From Phenylobacterium soli (GTDB lineage: Bacteria; Pseudomonadota; Alphaproteobacteria; Caulobacterales; Caulobacteraceae): DNA of 64,000 nucleotides. The stretch covers positions 310,001 to 374,000 of the forward strand of contig NZ_QFYQ01000001.1 of assembly GCF_003254475.1 (NCBI RefSeq), read 5' to 3'. Below, in pieces: positions 7,672 through 18,497 of the stretch. The translations under genes were made by a program, and so were the position numbers. The notes under the pieces were generated by a model. That model was given only the letters and a program-made list of their open reading frames with translations, did no database searches and was not told the origin of the DNA. The number at the start of each line of letters is the position of its first letter. Positions within the stretch are counted from its first letter, which is position 1.

Positions 7672-8997
7672 TTAGGCGCGGCGGGCGAGCCGCGCCTCCA
7701 GCGGCGGATCGCGGCGATAGATGTCGGGCCGCCGGTCGAGATCGTCGCCGTTGGGAAGGGCGGTGAAATAGACGATGTAGACCGGCACGGGGGCCGCCAG
7801 GTCGATGCGGGTCTCCGGCGCGCCCGGCTGGGAAAGCTCGCCGGCCCGCTCGGACAGCAGCCAGCGCGCCAGGCGCGGGGCGTCGGAGAGGCGCACGCAG
7901 CCGGCGCTCTCGGTGCGGCGGCTCTGGGCGAAGTACTGCCGGAGCGGGCTGTCGTGGAGATAGACCCCGACGCTGTTGGGGAAGATGAACTTCACCTGCC
8001 CCATCATGTTGTGCGGTCCCGGCCGCTGGCGCACGCGCAGCACCGTGCGGCCGCCGGCGACGGCGCGCCAGTCGACCTCCTGCGGGGTGAGAAGGCGGGC
8101 GTTCGGCGTCCAGTCGGAGAGGATCTCCATGTCCTGGGCTTCGAGCCAGGCGGGGCCGAGGCGCAGGACCTTCGGCGCGATGGAGTTGGCCACCAGGTCC
8201 GGCGGCACGTTCCAGTAGGGCCGGGCGACGGCGTAGCGGACGAGGCCGGCCATCATCGGCGTCGGCTCGGAGGGCTTGCCGACCACCACCTTCATGGAGT
8301 CGACCGCCTGGCCGTCCTGGTAGAGCCAGAGCGTCTGGGCGGCGGCGTCCACGAGGATGTAGCGCTGGCCAAGATCCGGCGGCAGCAGGCGGGCGCGTTC
8401 GAGATTGGTGCGGATCAGGCGCTCGGCAGCAGCGGCCTCCTCGCCGGCCTCCTTGGCCTTCCAGGCGGCCAGGGCGTCGCGCAATTGGCGGTAGATAGGG
8501 TTCATCCGCGACAGGCGCGCCACCCCGTCGGCCGGATGGGGCCAGGTGGCGAGGGCCTTGAGCACGCCGAGACGATCCGGCGTCGGCGGCGCCAGGGCCG
8601 GGTCGGCGTAGATCATCGTCGCGCCCGGCGCCGGCGCATGGAGATCCGAAAGGTAGCCGGCGGCGGCCCGGGAAAGGGCGATCTCCGCCCGCGCCAGGTC
8701 CGAGGGCTGCTGGCTGGAGGCCTGGGCGAGCACCTCGCCGAGACCTGGGGCGCCATATCGGTCAGGGTCGAGCCCATCGGCCGCCGCGCCGGAGACGGCC
8801 TGGACCACCGCCTGGGCGTCGTCGCGCAAGCCCCAGCCGCGGATCCACAGCGGACGCCAGCCGCGGGCGCGGTAGAAGGCCTGGAGCTCAGGCTCGGCCT
8901 GGGCGAGCTGGGCGCGCAGGGCCCCGCCCACCGGTCCCAGCCGCTCGGCCTGCGCGGCGCCGCCCGGCAGGGGCGCGACCCGCGCCGACAGCGGCAT
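7672..8997 (-). CDS. L,D-transpeptidase (YkuD family) with N-terminal peptidoglycan-binding region
   Basis: An envelope enzyme that forms 3-3 peptidoglycan cross-links or attaches proteins to peptidoglycan. From the ATG at 8997 it has 441 residues. The YkuD catalytic block is H348 (VYLHDSP) and C367 in SAGCVRLSD. The N-terminal half (FYRARGWRPLW, DGLDPDRYG) matches the scaffold and PG-binding region of YcbB/LdtD-type enzymes. The start is uncertain: the same frame upstream encodes WTIGLIALAFGCAMPLSARV, an excellent signal peptide, but no ATG, GTG or TTG lies between it and the terminator hairpin at 9069-9101. An unusual codon (ATC at 9057 or CTG at 9081) may be used. Confidence 0.88.
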   Translation of the reverse strand: MPLSARVAPLPGGAAQAERLGPVGGALRAQLAQAEPELQAFYRARGWRPLWIRGWGLRDDAQAVVQAVSGAAADGLDPDRYGAPGLGEVLAQASSQQPSDLARAEIALSRAAAGYLSDLHAPAPGATMIYADPALAPPTPDRLGVLKALATWPHPADGVARLSRMNPIYRQLRDALAAWKAKEAGEEAAAAERLIRTNLERARLLPPDLGQRYILVDAAAQTLWLYQDGQAVDSMKVVVGKPSEPTPMMAGLVRYAVARPYWNVPPDLVANSIAPKVLRLGPAWLEAQDMEILSDWTPNARLLTPQEVDWRAVAGGRTVLRVRQRPGPHNMMGQVKFIFPNSVGVYLHDSPLRQYFAQSRRTESAGCVRLSDAPRLARWLLSERAGELSQPGAPETRIDLAAPVPVYIVYFTALPNGDDLDRRPDIYRRDPPLEARLARRA

Positions 8998-9068
8998 GGC
9001 GCAGCCGAAGGCGAGCGCGATCAGGCCGATCGTCCAGCCCGGCGCCGGCCGTTCGATGGCAGCACGAA

Positions 9069-9101
9069 AGGACCGCCCCAGAGCTTTGAGGCGGTCCTTG
9101 G
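9069..9101 (-). terminator. Rho-independent terminator candidate
   Basis: On the minus strand AAGGACCGCC and GGCGGTCCTT form a perfect 10-bp stem around a 13-nt loop, with a short T run at the end. It sits 25 nt past the stop of the secreted Ser/Thr/Gly-rich gene and before the L,D-transpeptidase gene. Confidence 0.65.
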
Positions 9102-9125
9102 CGCTGGAAGTTGAGGCCGGCCGGC

Positions 9126-9491
9126 TCAGCCGCGCTCCCCGGCCGAACCGGTGGAGGTCGCCTGGTCGGAGGTCCCGCCCGTATAACCGGTGTTGGAGGA
9201 CGTGCCCGTCGCCGCGCCGGTCGTGGAGCCGGTCGACATGTTGCTCGACGTCGACGCCGCCGTGCCGGTGTTGTCCGGCGCCGTGCCGGCGGTGTTCGAG
9301 CCGTAGCTGCCGGCCGAGGTGGCGCCGGTCGTCGAGTTCTGCGGCATGGTCGAGGACGAGGAGGTGTCCGTCCCGGCGCCCGTGGCGCCCGTGCTCGTGG
9401 AGCTGGAGCCCGAGCCGGAGGTGGTCTGGGCGACGGCGACGGCGCCCAGCGCCAGGGCGCCGGCCACGCCCGCGAGGGTGGCGATCTTCAT
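9126..9491 (-). CDS. Secreted low-complexity Ser/Thr/Gly-rich protein
   Basis: A 121-residue protein with a clear signal peptide (MKIATLAGVAGALALGAVAVAQ, cleavage near residue 21). The mature part is almost entirely Ser, Thr, Gly and Ala, for example TSGSGSSSTSTGATG and TGSTTGAATGTSSNTG. It is likely disordered and may be surface exposed or a flexible linker in the envelope. A GGAG lies upstream of the ATG. Low complexity prevents a family call. It has its own terminator downstream. Confidence 0.65.
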   Translation of the reverse strand: MKIATLAGVAGALALGAVAVAQTTSGSGSSSTSTGATGAGTDTSSSSTMPQNSTTGATSAGSYGSNTAGTAPDNTGTAASTSSNMSTGSTTGAATGTSSNTGYTGGTSDQATSTGSAGERG

Positions 9492-9632
9492 CAGGAGATA
9501 CTCCGTGTTGCGGTAGGCCCAGGTCCAACCGGAGCGGGACGGCGATGTTCCCGCTGTTGCGATATGTGAATTGGGCTCCCGCGAGGAGCGTCGGCTCCCA
9601 GTGTGGTCCGAGTATGTTACGACTGTGGTGCG

Positions 9633-9680
9633 GGTGCGGTACTGGGTGCGGTACTGGGTGCGGTACTAGGTGCGGTACTG
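9633..9680. repeat. Four tandem 12-bp repeats (GGTGCGGTACTG)
   Basis: Copies at 9633-9644, 9645-9656, 9657-9668 and 9669-9680; only the third differs (final A for G). They lie about 50-95 bp upstream of the rplU -35 element. GTAC inside each unit is itself palindromic. They could be slipped-strand duplications or clustered protein-binding sites. Confidence 0.9.
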
Positions 9681-9727
9681 GGCGGACACACCGGCGCGCG
9701 CAGCGTCGAAAAACGGCCGCGGCTTCG

Positions 9728-9755
9728 TTGACTCGCGACGGCCTTTCCGTATAAG
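9728..9755 (+). promoter_or_regulatory. Housekeeping promoter of the rplU-rpmA operon
   Basis: TTGACT at 9728-9733 and TATAAG at 9750-9755, with a 16-bp spacer, is close to the sigma-70 consensus. The predicted start would leave a leader of roughly 90 nt before the L21 ATG at 9852. That is long enough for ribosomal-protein autoregulation, though none is identified. Confidence 0.7.
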
Positions 9756-9851
9756 TCCGCCGCTCTCGCCCGCGGGCCCTTCCTGCGGGCGCATTCCGTT
9801 TTGCACCAAAGCTCCAATTCTCGAGAGCTCTAGTTTCGAAGGCGCGCGAAG

Positions 9852-10502
9852 ATGTACGCGGTGATCAGGACCGGCGGGAAGCAATATCGGGTTCAGCCCG
9901 GCGACCTGCTCGTGGTCGAAAAGCTGGACGGCGAGCCCGGCGCGAACGTGGCGTTCGCCGACGTGCTCATGCTGGGCGAAGGCGAGGCCGTGACGGTCGG
10001 CGCTCCGCTCGTCGAGGGCGCCAAGGTCTCCGCGACCCTGATCGAGACCCGCAAGGGTGAGAAGGTGAAGATCTTCAAGAAGATCCGTCGCCAGGGCTAT
10101 CGCCGCACCCGTGGCCACCGCCAGCTGCAGAGCGTTCTGCGCGTGACCGCGATCGCCGGCGCCGGCAAGGAAGCCAAGTGGGACGGCGAAGTGAAGCTGA
10201 CCACCAAGGCCGAGCTCGACGCCCGCGCCCGCGGCCTCGAGTTCGTGGCCCCGACCGTGGAAGCCGCTCCGGCCGCCGCGCCGAAGAAGGCCGCCGCCCC
10301 GAAGAAGACCAAGACCGCCGAGGAAGTCCTGGCTTCCGAGGAGACCGCCGTCGCCGCCGCCGCTGCGGAAGTGAACGCCCCGGTCGAAGAGGCCAAGAAG
10401 CCCGCCGCCAAGAAGGCCGCGGCTCCGAAGGCCGAAGGCGAGACCAAGGCTGCGCCGAAGAAGGCCGCCGCCAAGAAGAAGGACGAAGGCGCGGCCGAGT
10501 AA
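9852..10502 (+). CDS. rplU: 50S ribosomal protein L21 with long basic C-terminal extension
   Basis: Residues 1-104 are a canonical L21 (MYAVIRTGGKQYRVQPGD at the start, RRQGYRRTRGHRQ near 79-91), which binds 23S rRNA in the large subunit. L21 is usually about 103 residues, but here 216 are encoded. The tail from about residue 120 is made of Ala/Lys/Pro repeats such as AAPKKAAAPKKTK and AKKAAAPKAEGE, histone-H1-like and probably disordered. Similar but shorter tails are known for L21 in relatives. First gene of the operon, behind a strong promoter. Confidence 0.97.
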   Translation: MYAVIRTGGKQYRVQPGDLLVVEKLDGEPGANVAFADVLMLGEGEAVTVGAPLVEGAKVSATLIETRKGEKVKIFKKIRRQGYRRTRGHRQLQSVLRVTAIAGAGKEAKWDGEVKLTTKAELDARARGLEFVAPTVEAAPAAAPKKAAAPKKTKTAEEVLASEETAVAAAAAEVNAPVEEAKKPAAKKAAAPKAEGETKAAPKKAAAKKKDEGAAE

Positions 10503-10534
10503 GGGCCCGTCTTCTGCAGGATTAGGAGAGCACC

Positions 10535-10807
10535 ATGGCTCACAAGAAATCGGGCGGCTCCTCGCGCAACGGGCGCGATTCCGCTGGTCAGCGACTTGGC
10601 GTGAAGAAGTTCGGCGGCGAAGCGGTGCTCGCCGGCAACATCATCGTGCGTCAGCGCGGCACCAAGTGGCGTGCGGGCGACAACGTGGGCGTGGGCAAGG
10701 ACCACACCCTCTTCGCGCTCTGCAACGGCGCGGTGAAGTTCGTGACCAAGCATGACGACCGAACCTACGTGACGGTGGTCCCGGCCATGGAGACGAACGC
10801 TAGCTAA
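10535..10807 (+). CDS. rpmA: 50S ribosomal protein L27
   Basis: A 90-residue L27, starting [19 protein letters not shown], the hallmark N-terminus that reaches the peptidyl-transferase centre, followed by GVKKFGGE and [13 protein letters not shown]. No N-terminal cleavage extension of the Firmicutes type is present. It starts 32 nt after rplU with AGGAG upstream (ATTAGGAGAGCACC) and is followed by a strong terminator. Confidence 0.98.
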   Translation: MAHKKSGGSSRNGRDSAGQRLGVKKFGGEAVLAGNIIVRQRGTKWRAGDNVGVGKDHTLFALCNGAVKFVTKHDDRTYVTVVPAMETNAS

Positions 10808-10867
10808 GCGGAACCTCCATCTCCGGTTCCGCCCCAGACAAACAGGCGGATCCGGACACAAGACTTC

Positions 10868-10908
10868 AAGCGGGGAGTCCGGAACGCCGGGCTCCCCGCT
10901 TTTGTTTT
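10868..10908 (+). terminator. Intrinsic terminator after rpmA
   Basis: AAGCGGGGAG and CTCCCCGCTT pair over 10 bp, extended by CCGG/CCGG inside, with loop AACG, followed by TTTTGTTTTT. It ends the rplU-rpmA message before the acetyltransferase gene. Confidence 0.9.
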
Positions 10909-10945
10909 TGGGCCTCCGCCAAGGGGGTCCGGGAGGGTTGAGAAC

Positions 10946-13756
<2,811 letters not shown>

Positions 13757-13795
13757 CTGCGGCGCACTACGGGTGCTAAGGCTCAAGTTGAGCAT

Positions 13796-15376
13796 ATGGT
13801 GGGAGCGATGGACGACGGCGGGGCCCGGCTGAAGGCGGAGACGCCGCCCACGGGGCGGCTGGAAGCGCTCGCGCCCGGCCAGGCGATCCCCTACGGCGGC
13901 GACCGGGTGGCCTATGTGACCCCCGAGCTCGCCCAGGCGTTCAAGGCCGGCGACCAGCTGGTGGTGGATTCCGAGACCGGCGCCCTGCTGTACGTGCCGG
14001 CCGCCGAGCAGGTGATCGCCGCGGCGGCGGTGACCCGGGCGCGCGAGGCCTTCGCCCAGATGGCCGCCGTCCGCGACGACCAGATCAGCTTCTTCTTCGA
14101 CGCTTTCGCCGCGAACCTGGCCAACAACGCCAAGTGGTCGGATATCGAGGCGGCCAACGCACGCGACGTCGAGAGCGCCCGGGCCCGCGGCCGCTCGACC
14201 ACCCGGCTGCAGGTCAGCCAGGCCATGCGCGACGACATGGTGGCCGGCCTGCGCGCCTGGCGCGACGCAGCGGCCTCGCGCGGCCGGGTGCTGGAGCGCA
14301 TCGAGCACCCCGGCTGGAGCGTCGAGCAGGTCGTGGCGCCCCTGGGCGTCGTCGGCTTCGTCTTCGAGGGCCGGCCCAACGTCTTCGCCGACGCCACCGG
14401 GGTGATCCGGGCGGGCAACACGGCGGTGTTCCGGATCGGCTCCGACGCGCTCGGCACGGCCAAGGCGATCATGAAGATCGCGCTGGAGCCGGCGCTGAAG
14501 GCGGCAGGCCTGCCAGAGGGCGCGGCCGTTCTGGTGGACTCCGCGGCCCACGCCGCCGGCTGGGCGATGTTCGCCGACAAGCGGCTGTCCTTGGCCGTGG
14601 CGCGGGGATCGGGTCCGGCCGTGGCTCAGCTGGGCGCCATCGCCCGCGCCGCCGGCACGCCGGTGAGCCTGCATGGCACGGGCGGCGCCTGGATGGTGGC
14701 CGACCAGAGCGCCGATCCGCACCGCTTCTACGCAGCGGCCTACCACTCGCTGGACCGCAAGGTGTGCAACACCCTGAACGTCTGCTGCATCGTCCGCAGC
14801 CGCGCCGAGGAACTCGTGCCGGTGTTCCTGGAGGCGCTGACGCGGGCCGGCGAGCGGCGCAAGGGCTGCAAGCTGCACGTGGCCCAGGCCGACATCTCGC
14901 TGCTCCCGCAGGACTGGCTGAGCGCGGCGGTCACCGTGGTCCGCGCCGAAGGCCCGCGCGAGGAGCCCCTGGTCGAGCTGATCGAGGATGCGGACCTCGG
15001 CCGCGAGTGGGAGTGGGAGGAGACGCCGGAGGTCAGCCTGAAGATCGTCGACTCCGTCGGCCAGGCGGTGCAGCTGTTCAACCGGCACAGCCCGCGCTTC
15101 GTCGCCAGCCTGATCGCCGAAGACCCAGAGGCGCACGCGCGCTTCTACGAGACCATCGACGCGCCGTTCGTCGGCGACGGCTTCACCCGCTGGGTGGACG
15201 GCCAGTACGCCCTCAACCGGCCCGAGCTCGGCCTCTCGAACTGGGAGCAGGGCCGCCTCTTCGCCCGCGGCGGGGTGCTGGCCGGCGACGGCGTCTTCAC
15301 CGTCCGCGCCCGCGTCACCCAGACCGACACCGACCTCGACCGCGGCGGCCAGGCGGCCCCGCCGCGGCAGGCCTGA
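13796..15376 (+). CDS. ProA-like glutamate-5-semialdehyde dehydrogenase, divergent, with N-terminal extension
   Basis: A 526-residue member of the aldehyde dehydrogenase superfamily, about 100 residues longer than ordinary ProA (about 420). ProA hallmarks are PLGVVGFVFEGRPNV, FADATGVIRAGNTAVF, the catalytic Cys in KVCNTLN and a closing LGLSNWEQGRLFARGG. However, the usual VIVPRGGKGLI region is replaced by AVARGSGPAVAQLGAIARA, and the first 75 residues are additional. Position directly after proB supports reduction of glutamyl phosphate to the semialdehyde. A second ATG at 13808 is better placed relative to the upstream purines. An altered substrate is possible; no canonical proA is present in this window. 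Confidence 0.75.
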   Translation: MVGAMDDGGARLKAETPPTGRLEALAPGQAIPYGGDRVAYVTPELAQAFKAGDQLVVDSETGALLYVPAAEQVIAAAAVTRAREAFAQMAAVRDDQISFFFDAFAANLANNAKWSDIEAANARDVESARARGRSTTRLQVSQAMRDDMVAGLRAWRDAAASRGRVLERIEHPGWSVEQVVAPLGVVGFVFEGRPNVFADATGVIRAGNTAVFRIGSDALGTAKAIMKIALEPALKAAGLPEGAAVLVDSAAHAAGWAMFADKRLSLAVARGSGPAVAQLGAIARAAGTPVSLHGTGGAWMVADQSADPHRFYAAAYHSLDRKVCNTLNVCCIVRSRAEELVPVFLEALTRAGERRKGCKLHVAQADISLLPQDWLSAAVTVVRAEGPREEPLVELIEDADLGREWEWEETPEVSLKIVDSVGQAVQLFNRHSPRFVASLIAEDPEAHARFYETIDAPFVGDGFTRWVDGQYALNRPELGLSNWEQGRLFARGGVLAGDGVFTVRARVTQTDTDLDRGGQAAPPRQA

Positions 15377-15395
15377 GCCGGACCCGACGCGCAGC

Positions 15396-16055
15396 ATGTG
15401 GTTCGCCGGCCCCGCCCGACGCCTGCCCGCCGCCGGCCGCAAGGGCGCGCTACGCCTGGGGCTGCACCTGGAGCCCGGCATGCGGGTCGGGCTGTTCGGC
15501 GGCTCGTTCAATCCCGCCCACGAGGGTCACGCCCACGTCGCCGAGACCGCCAGGCGGCGCCTGGGCCTCGATAAGGTGATCTGGCTGGTCTCGCCGCAGA
15601 ACCCGCTGAAATCCAGCCACGAGACCGCCGACCTCTCGCACCGGCTGGCGGGCGCGCGCCGCCTCGCCAACGAGCGCGGGATGATCGTCTCCGACGCCGA
15701 GACGCGGATCGGGGCGCAGTACACGATCGACACCGTGCGCGCCCTGCAGGCGCGCTATCCGCGGGTGAAGTTCGTCTGGATCATGGGCGCCGACAGCCTG
15801 GCTTCCTTCCACCGCTGGCGCGGCTGGACCCAGATCATGCGCGAAATTCCGGTGGCGGTGGTGTCGCGCCCGTGGATCGCGCTCAAGGCCCGCTACGCCC
15901 CGGCTGCGCGGCGTTTCGCCCGCTTCCGCCGCCCCTCGTCCCAGGCCCGCCTGCTCCCGGGCGCCAAGCCGCCGGTCTGGGTCTTCCTGCGCGGCCCCTT
16001 CAACTTCCAGTCCTCGACCGCCTTGCGGGAACGCCAGCGCCGACCCACGTCCTGA
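15396..16055 (+). CDS. nadD: Nicotinate-nucleotide adenylyltransferase
   Basis: A 219-residue nucleotidyltransferase making deamido-NAD from nicotinate mononucleotide and ATP. The HIGH-like motif is in GLFGGSFNPAHEGH (residues 32-45), and the ATP-binding SSTALRER lies near the C-terminus (replacing ISSTxxR). IMGADSLASFHRWRGW is typical NadD. The first 28 residues are an extension of a kind seen in other alphaproteobacterial NadD proteins; an internal ATG at 15480 (MRVGLF) is an alternative start with GGAG upstream. It precedes rsfS, a very common pairing. Confidence 0.95.
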   Translation: MWFAGPARRLPAAGRKGALRLGLHLEPGMRVGLFGGSFNPAHEGHAHVAETARRRLGLDKVIWLVSPQNPLKSSHETADLSHRLAGARRLANERGMIVSDAETRIGAQYTIDTVRALQARYPRVKFVWIMGADSLASFHRWRGWTQIMREIPVAVVSRPWIALKARYAPAARRFARFRRPSSQARLLPGAKPPVWVFLRGPFNFQSSTALRERQRRPTS

Positions 16056-16149
16056 GCCTCGCGATCTGACGTGTTCGTGAGGGCGGCTGACCCGGGCCCC
16101 AGATCCGTGTTAGGGTTAGTCCGAGCGAGGATTTCAAAGGAGCACCCCG

Positions 16150-16581
16150 CTGCAACGTAAGACCGCGCCCCGCGCGCAAGAGACCTCCGCCCCGCCCCCG
16201 GCGGTGAGCGCCGAAGTCTCGCAGGACGACCAGAGTCGCACGACCGCTCTGGAGGACCTGATCCTGGCCCGCCTCGATGACGACAAGGCCCAGGACGTCG
16301 TGTTCATCGATCTCAAGGGCAAGAGCGCCGTGGCCGACGGCCTGATCGTCGCCTCGGGCCGTTCGCACCGGCATGTCGGCGCCATGGCCGACCACCTGCT
16401 GCGGACGCTCAAGGAAGAAGGCTATGGCCGCGCCCGGGTGGAAGGCCTGCCGCACTGCGACTGGGTGCTGATCGACACCGGCGACGTCATCGTCCACCTG
16501 TTCCGGCCCGAGGTCCGCAGCTTCTACAACATCGAGAAGATCTGGTCGGTGGAGCCGCCGGCGCAACGCGCCGTCAGCTGA
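16150..16581 (+). CDS. rsfS: Ribosomal silencing factor RsfS (CTG start proposed)
   Basis: RsfS binds L14 on the large subunit and blocks subunit joining under starvation. The core runs from ALEDLILARLDDDKAQDVVFI through SGRSHRHVGAMADHL, LPHCDWVLIDTGDVIVHLF and FRPEVRSFYNIEKIW. No ATG opens this frame. A GTG at 16204 lacks a ribosome-binding site, whereas CTG at 16150 follows a perfect AAAGGAG (16136-16142) with 7-nt spacing and yields an LQRKTAPRAQE leader. I therefore place the start at CTG, giving 143 residues (125 from GTG). The product is firm; the start is inferred. Confidence 0.9.
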   Translation: MQRKTAPRAQETSAPPPAVSAEVSQDDQSRTTALEDLILARLDDDKAQDVVFIDLKGKSAVADGLIVASGRSHRHVGAMADHLLRTLKEEGYGRARVEGLPHCDWVLIDTGDVIVHLFRPEVRSFYNIEKIWSVEPPAQRAVS

Positions 16582-16647
16582 TCGCGCCGGTTCGACCGTA
16601 GACTTACCGCCCCTCGCCGATCACCATGCCCGGCGGGAGGAAACGCC

Positions 16648-18036
16648 ATGTCCGAAACGCTTTCGCATGAGCTGATGGACCTCACCGCCGGTGAGCTCGC
16701 CGAGGCCCTGGCGAGCGGCAAGGTCAGCGCGCTCGAGGCGACCGAGGCGGCCATCGCCCGCATCGAGGACCGCGACCGGGCGATCAACGCGGTGGTGGTG
16801 CGCGACTTCGAGCGCGCCCGCGCCCAGGCGAGGGCCGCCGACGCCGCCCTTCGCCGCGGCGAGCGGCGGCCGCTGCTGGGCGTGCCCATGACGGTCAAGG
16901 AATCCCACAATGTCGGCGGGCTGCCGACCAACTGGGGAAGCCCGGCCTTCAGCGGCTGGACCGCGCCGGAGGATTCCGTCGGCGTGGCGCGCCTGAAGGC
17001 GGCGGGCGCGGTGATCCTCGGCAAGACGAACGTGCCGCCGTTCCTGGCCGACTGGCAGGCGACCAATCCGGTCTATGGCCGCACGGTCAACCCATGGGAC
17101 CCGACCCGCACGCCGGGCGGATCGTCCGGCGGATCGGCCGCCGCCCTGGCGGCCGGCATGGTCCCGCTGGAGTTCGGCTCCGACATCGGCGGTTCGATCC
17201 GCGTGCCGGCGGCCTTCTGCGGGGTCTACGGACACAAGCCGAGCTACGGCCTCGTGCCGGGCCGCGGCCACGCCCCGCCGGGGCTCGACGGGATGCCGCC
17301 GGCCCTGGCCTGCGTCGGCCCCCTCGCCCGCAGCGCCCTGGACCTGCAGCTGGCGCTCGACGTCCTGGCCGGGCCCGACGAGATGGAGGCGGTGGGCTAC
17401 CGTCTCGAGCTGCCGGCGCCGCGCCATGCGACCCTTGCCGGTCATCGCGTGCTGGTGCTCGAAGAGCTGCCCGGCGTGGCGCTCGACGACGAGGTGCGCG
17501 CGGCCCTGGCGGACCTTGCGAGGCGGCTCGACGACCTCAGCGCGGAGGTGGCGCGGGAGAGCGACCTGCTGCCCGACCTCGCGCAGGGCCGCGAGATCTA
17601 CATGGGCCTGCTGAACACCACCCTGAGCCGCGGCGCGCCCGGTGCGACGCCGATCGACGCCCACGCCTGGATGGGGCTGCAGGACGGCCAGCTCGCCCTG
17701 CGCCGCCGTTGGGCGGAGCTGTTCGGCGAGTTCGACGTGGTGCTGGCGCCGGCGTTCGGGACGGTCGCCTATCCGCACGTCGAGGAACAGGATCCGCAGA
17801 AGCGCACCCTGCTGATCAACGGCAAGCCGACACCCTATTTCGACCAGCTCGGCTGGCCCGGCGTGCCGCTGGTCGCCAACCTGCCGGCCACCGCCGTTCC
17901 CATCGGCTTCACCCGCGGCGGCCTGCCGATCGGGGCGCAGATCATCGGACCCTACCTGGAGGACCGGACGACGATCGGCTTCGCCGCCCTGCTCGAACGG
18001 GAGTTCGGCGGTTTCCGCGCGCCGCCGCCGCTTTGA
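16648..18036 (+). CDS. Amidase-signature family hydrolase
   Basis: A 462-residue amidase with the complete catalytic triad of the family: K84 (MTVKESHN), cis-Ser S159 in [13 protein letters not shown] and nucleophile S183 in [13 protein letters not shown]. It would hydrolyse a carboxamide. It is not GatA: the family's tRNA-linked context is missing and the C-terminal half differs. GGAGGAAA lies before the ATG. It sits between rsfS and rlmH, which are commonly adjacent, and its stop overlaps the TTG start of rlmH, so it has become part of this operon. The natural substrate is unknown. Confidence 0.87.
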   Translation: MSETLSHELMDLTAGELAEALASGKVSALEATEAAIARIEDRDRAINAVVVRDFERARAQARAADAALRRGERRPLLGVPMTVKESHNVGGLPTNWGSPAFSGWTAPEDSVGVARLKAAGAVILGKTNVPPFLADWQATNPVYGRTVNPWDPTRTPGGSSGGSAAALAAGMVPLEFGSDIGGSIRVPAAFCGVYGHKPSYGLVPGRGHAPPGLDGMPPALACVGPLARSALDLQLALDVLAGPDEMEAVGYRLELPAPRHATLAGHRVLVLEELPGVALDDEVRAALADLARRLDDLSAEVARESDLLPDLAQGREIYMGLLNTTLSRGAPGATPIDAHAWMGLQDGQLALRRRWAELFGEFDVVLAPAFGTVAYPHVEEQDPQKRTLLINGKPTPYFDQLGWPGVPLVANLPATAVPIGFTRGGLPIGAQIIGPYLEDRTTIGFAALLEREFGGFRAPPPL

Positions 18037-18497
18037 AGATCGCCATCGTCGCCATCCATCGCCTGGGCCGCGGCCCCGAGGCCGAGCTCGTCAGGCTCTA
18101 CGCCGAGCGGGCGACCGCGGCCGGCCGCGCCCTCGGTCTCGGCCCTGTCGAGATCCTCGAAGTGGAAAGCCGCAAGCCCGGCAAGGCGGCGGAAGCCGAG
18201 GCCCTCAAGCCGCATCTCGAGGGCGCCCACCTCGTCGCCTGTGACGAGCACGGCAAGGCCATGGCCTCGCGCGACTTCGCCGCCGAGATCGGCCGGCTGC
18301 GCGACCAGGGCGTTCGCAGGCTCGCCTTCGTGATCGGCGGGGCCGACGGGCTGGACGCCTCGCTCCTGGAGGCCGCCAAGACGAAGCTCGCCTTCGGGCC
18401 GCAGACCTGGCCCCACGCCCTGGCCCGCGCCATGCTGGCCGAACAGGTCTATCGGGCGGTCTCCATCCTCGCCGGTTCGCCGTATCATCGCGACTGA
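18033..18497 (+). CDS. rlmH: 23S rRNA (pseudouridine-1915-N3)-methyltransferase
   Basis: A 154-residue SPOUT methyltransferase that modifies helix 69 of 23S rRNA. The knot and SAM-binding signatures are FVIGGADGLDASLL (about 109-122) and the family C-terminus MLAEQVYRAVSILAGSPYH. The start is TTG at 18033 ([11 protein letters not shown] follows), overlapping the amidase stop TTGA, so translation is probably coupled. The next gene's ATG overlaps the stop by 1 nt. Confidence 0.95.
   Translation: MKIAIVAIHRLGRGPEAELVRLYAERATAAGRALGLGPVEILEVESRKPGKAAEAEALKPHLEGAHLVACDEHGKAMASRDFAAEIGRLRDQGVRRLAFVIGGADGLDASLLEAAKTKLAFGPQTWPHALARAMLAEQVYRAVSILAGSPYHRD

Larger units (their letters stand above)
9492..9851. 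other. Intergenic region with tandem repeats and the rplU promoter
   Basis: This 360-bp stretch separates the leftward low-complexity gene from rplU. It holds four 12-bp tandem repeats (9633-9680) and a strong sigma-70-type promoter (9728-9755). I see no convincing small gene in it. Confidence 0.7.
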
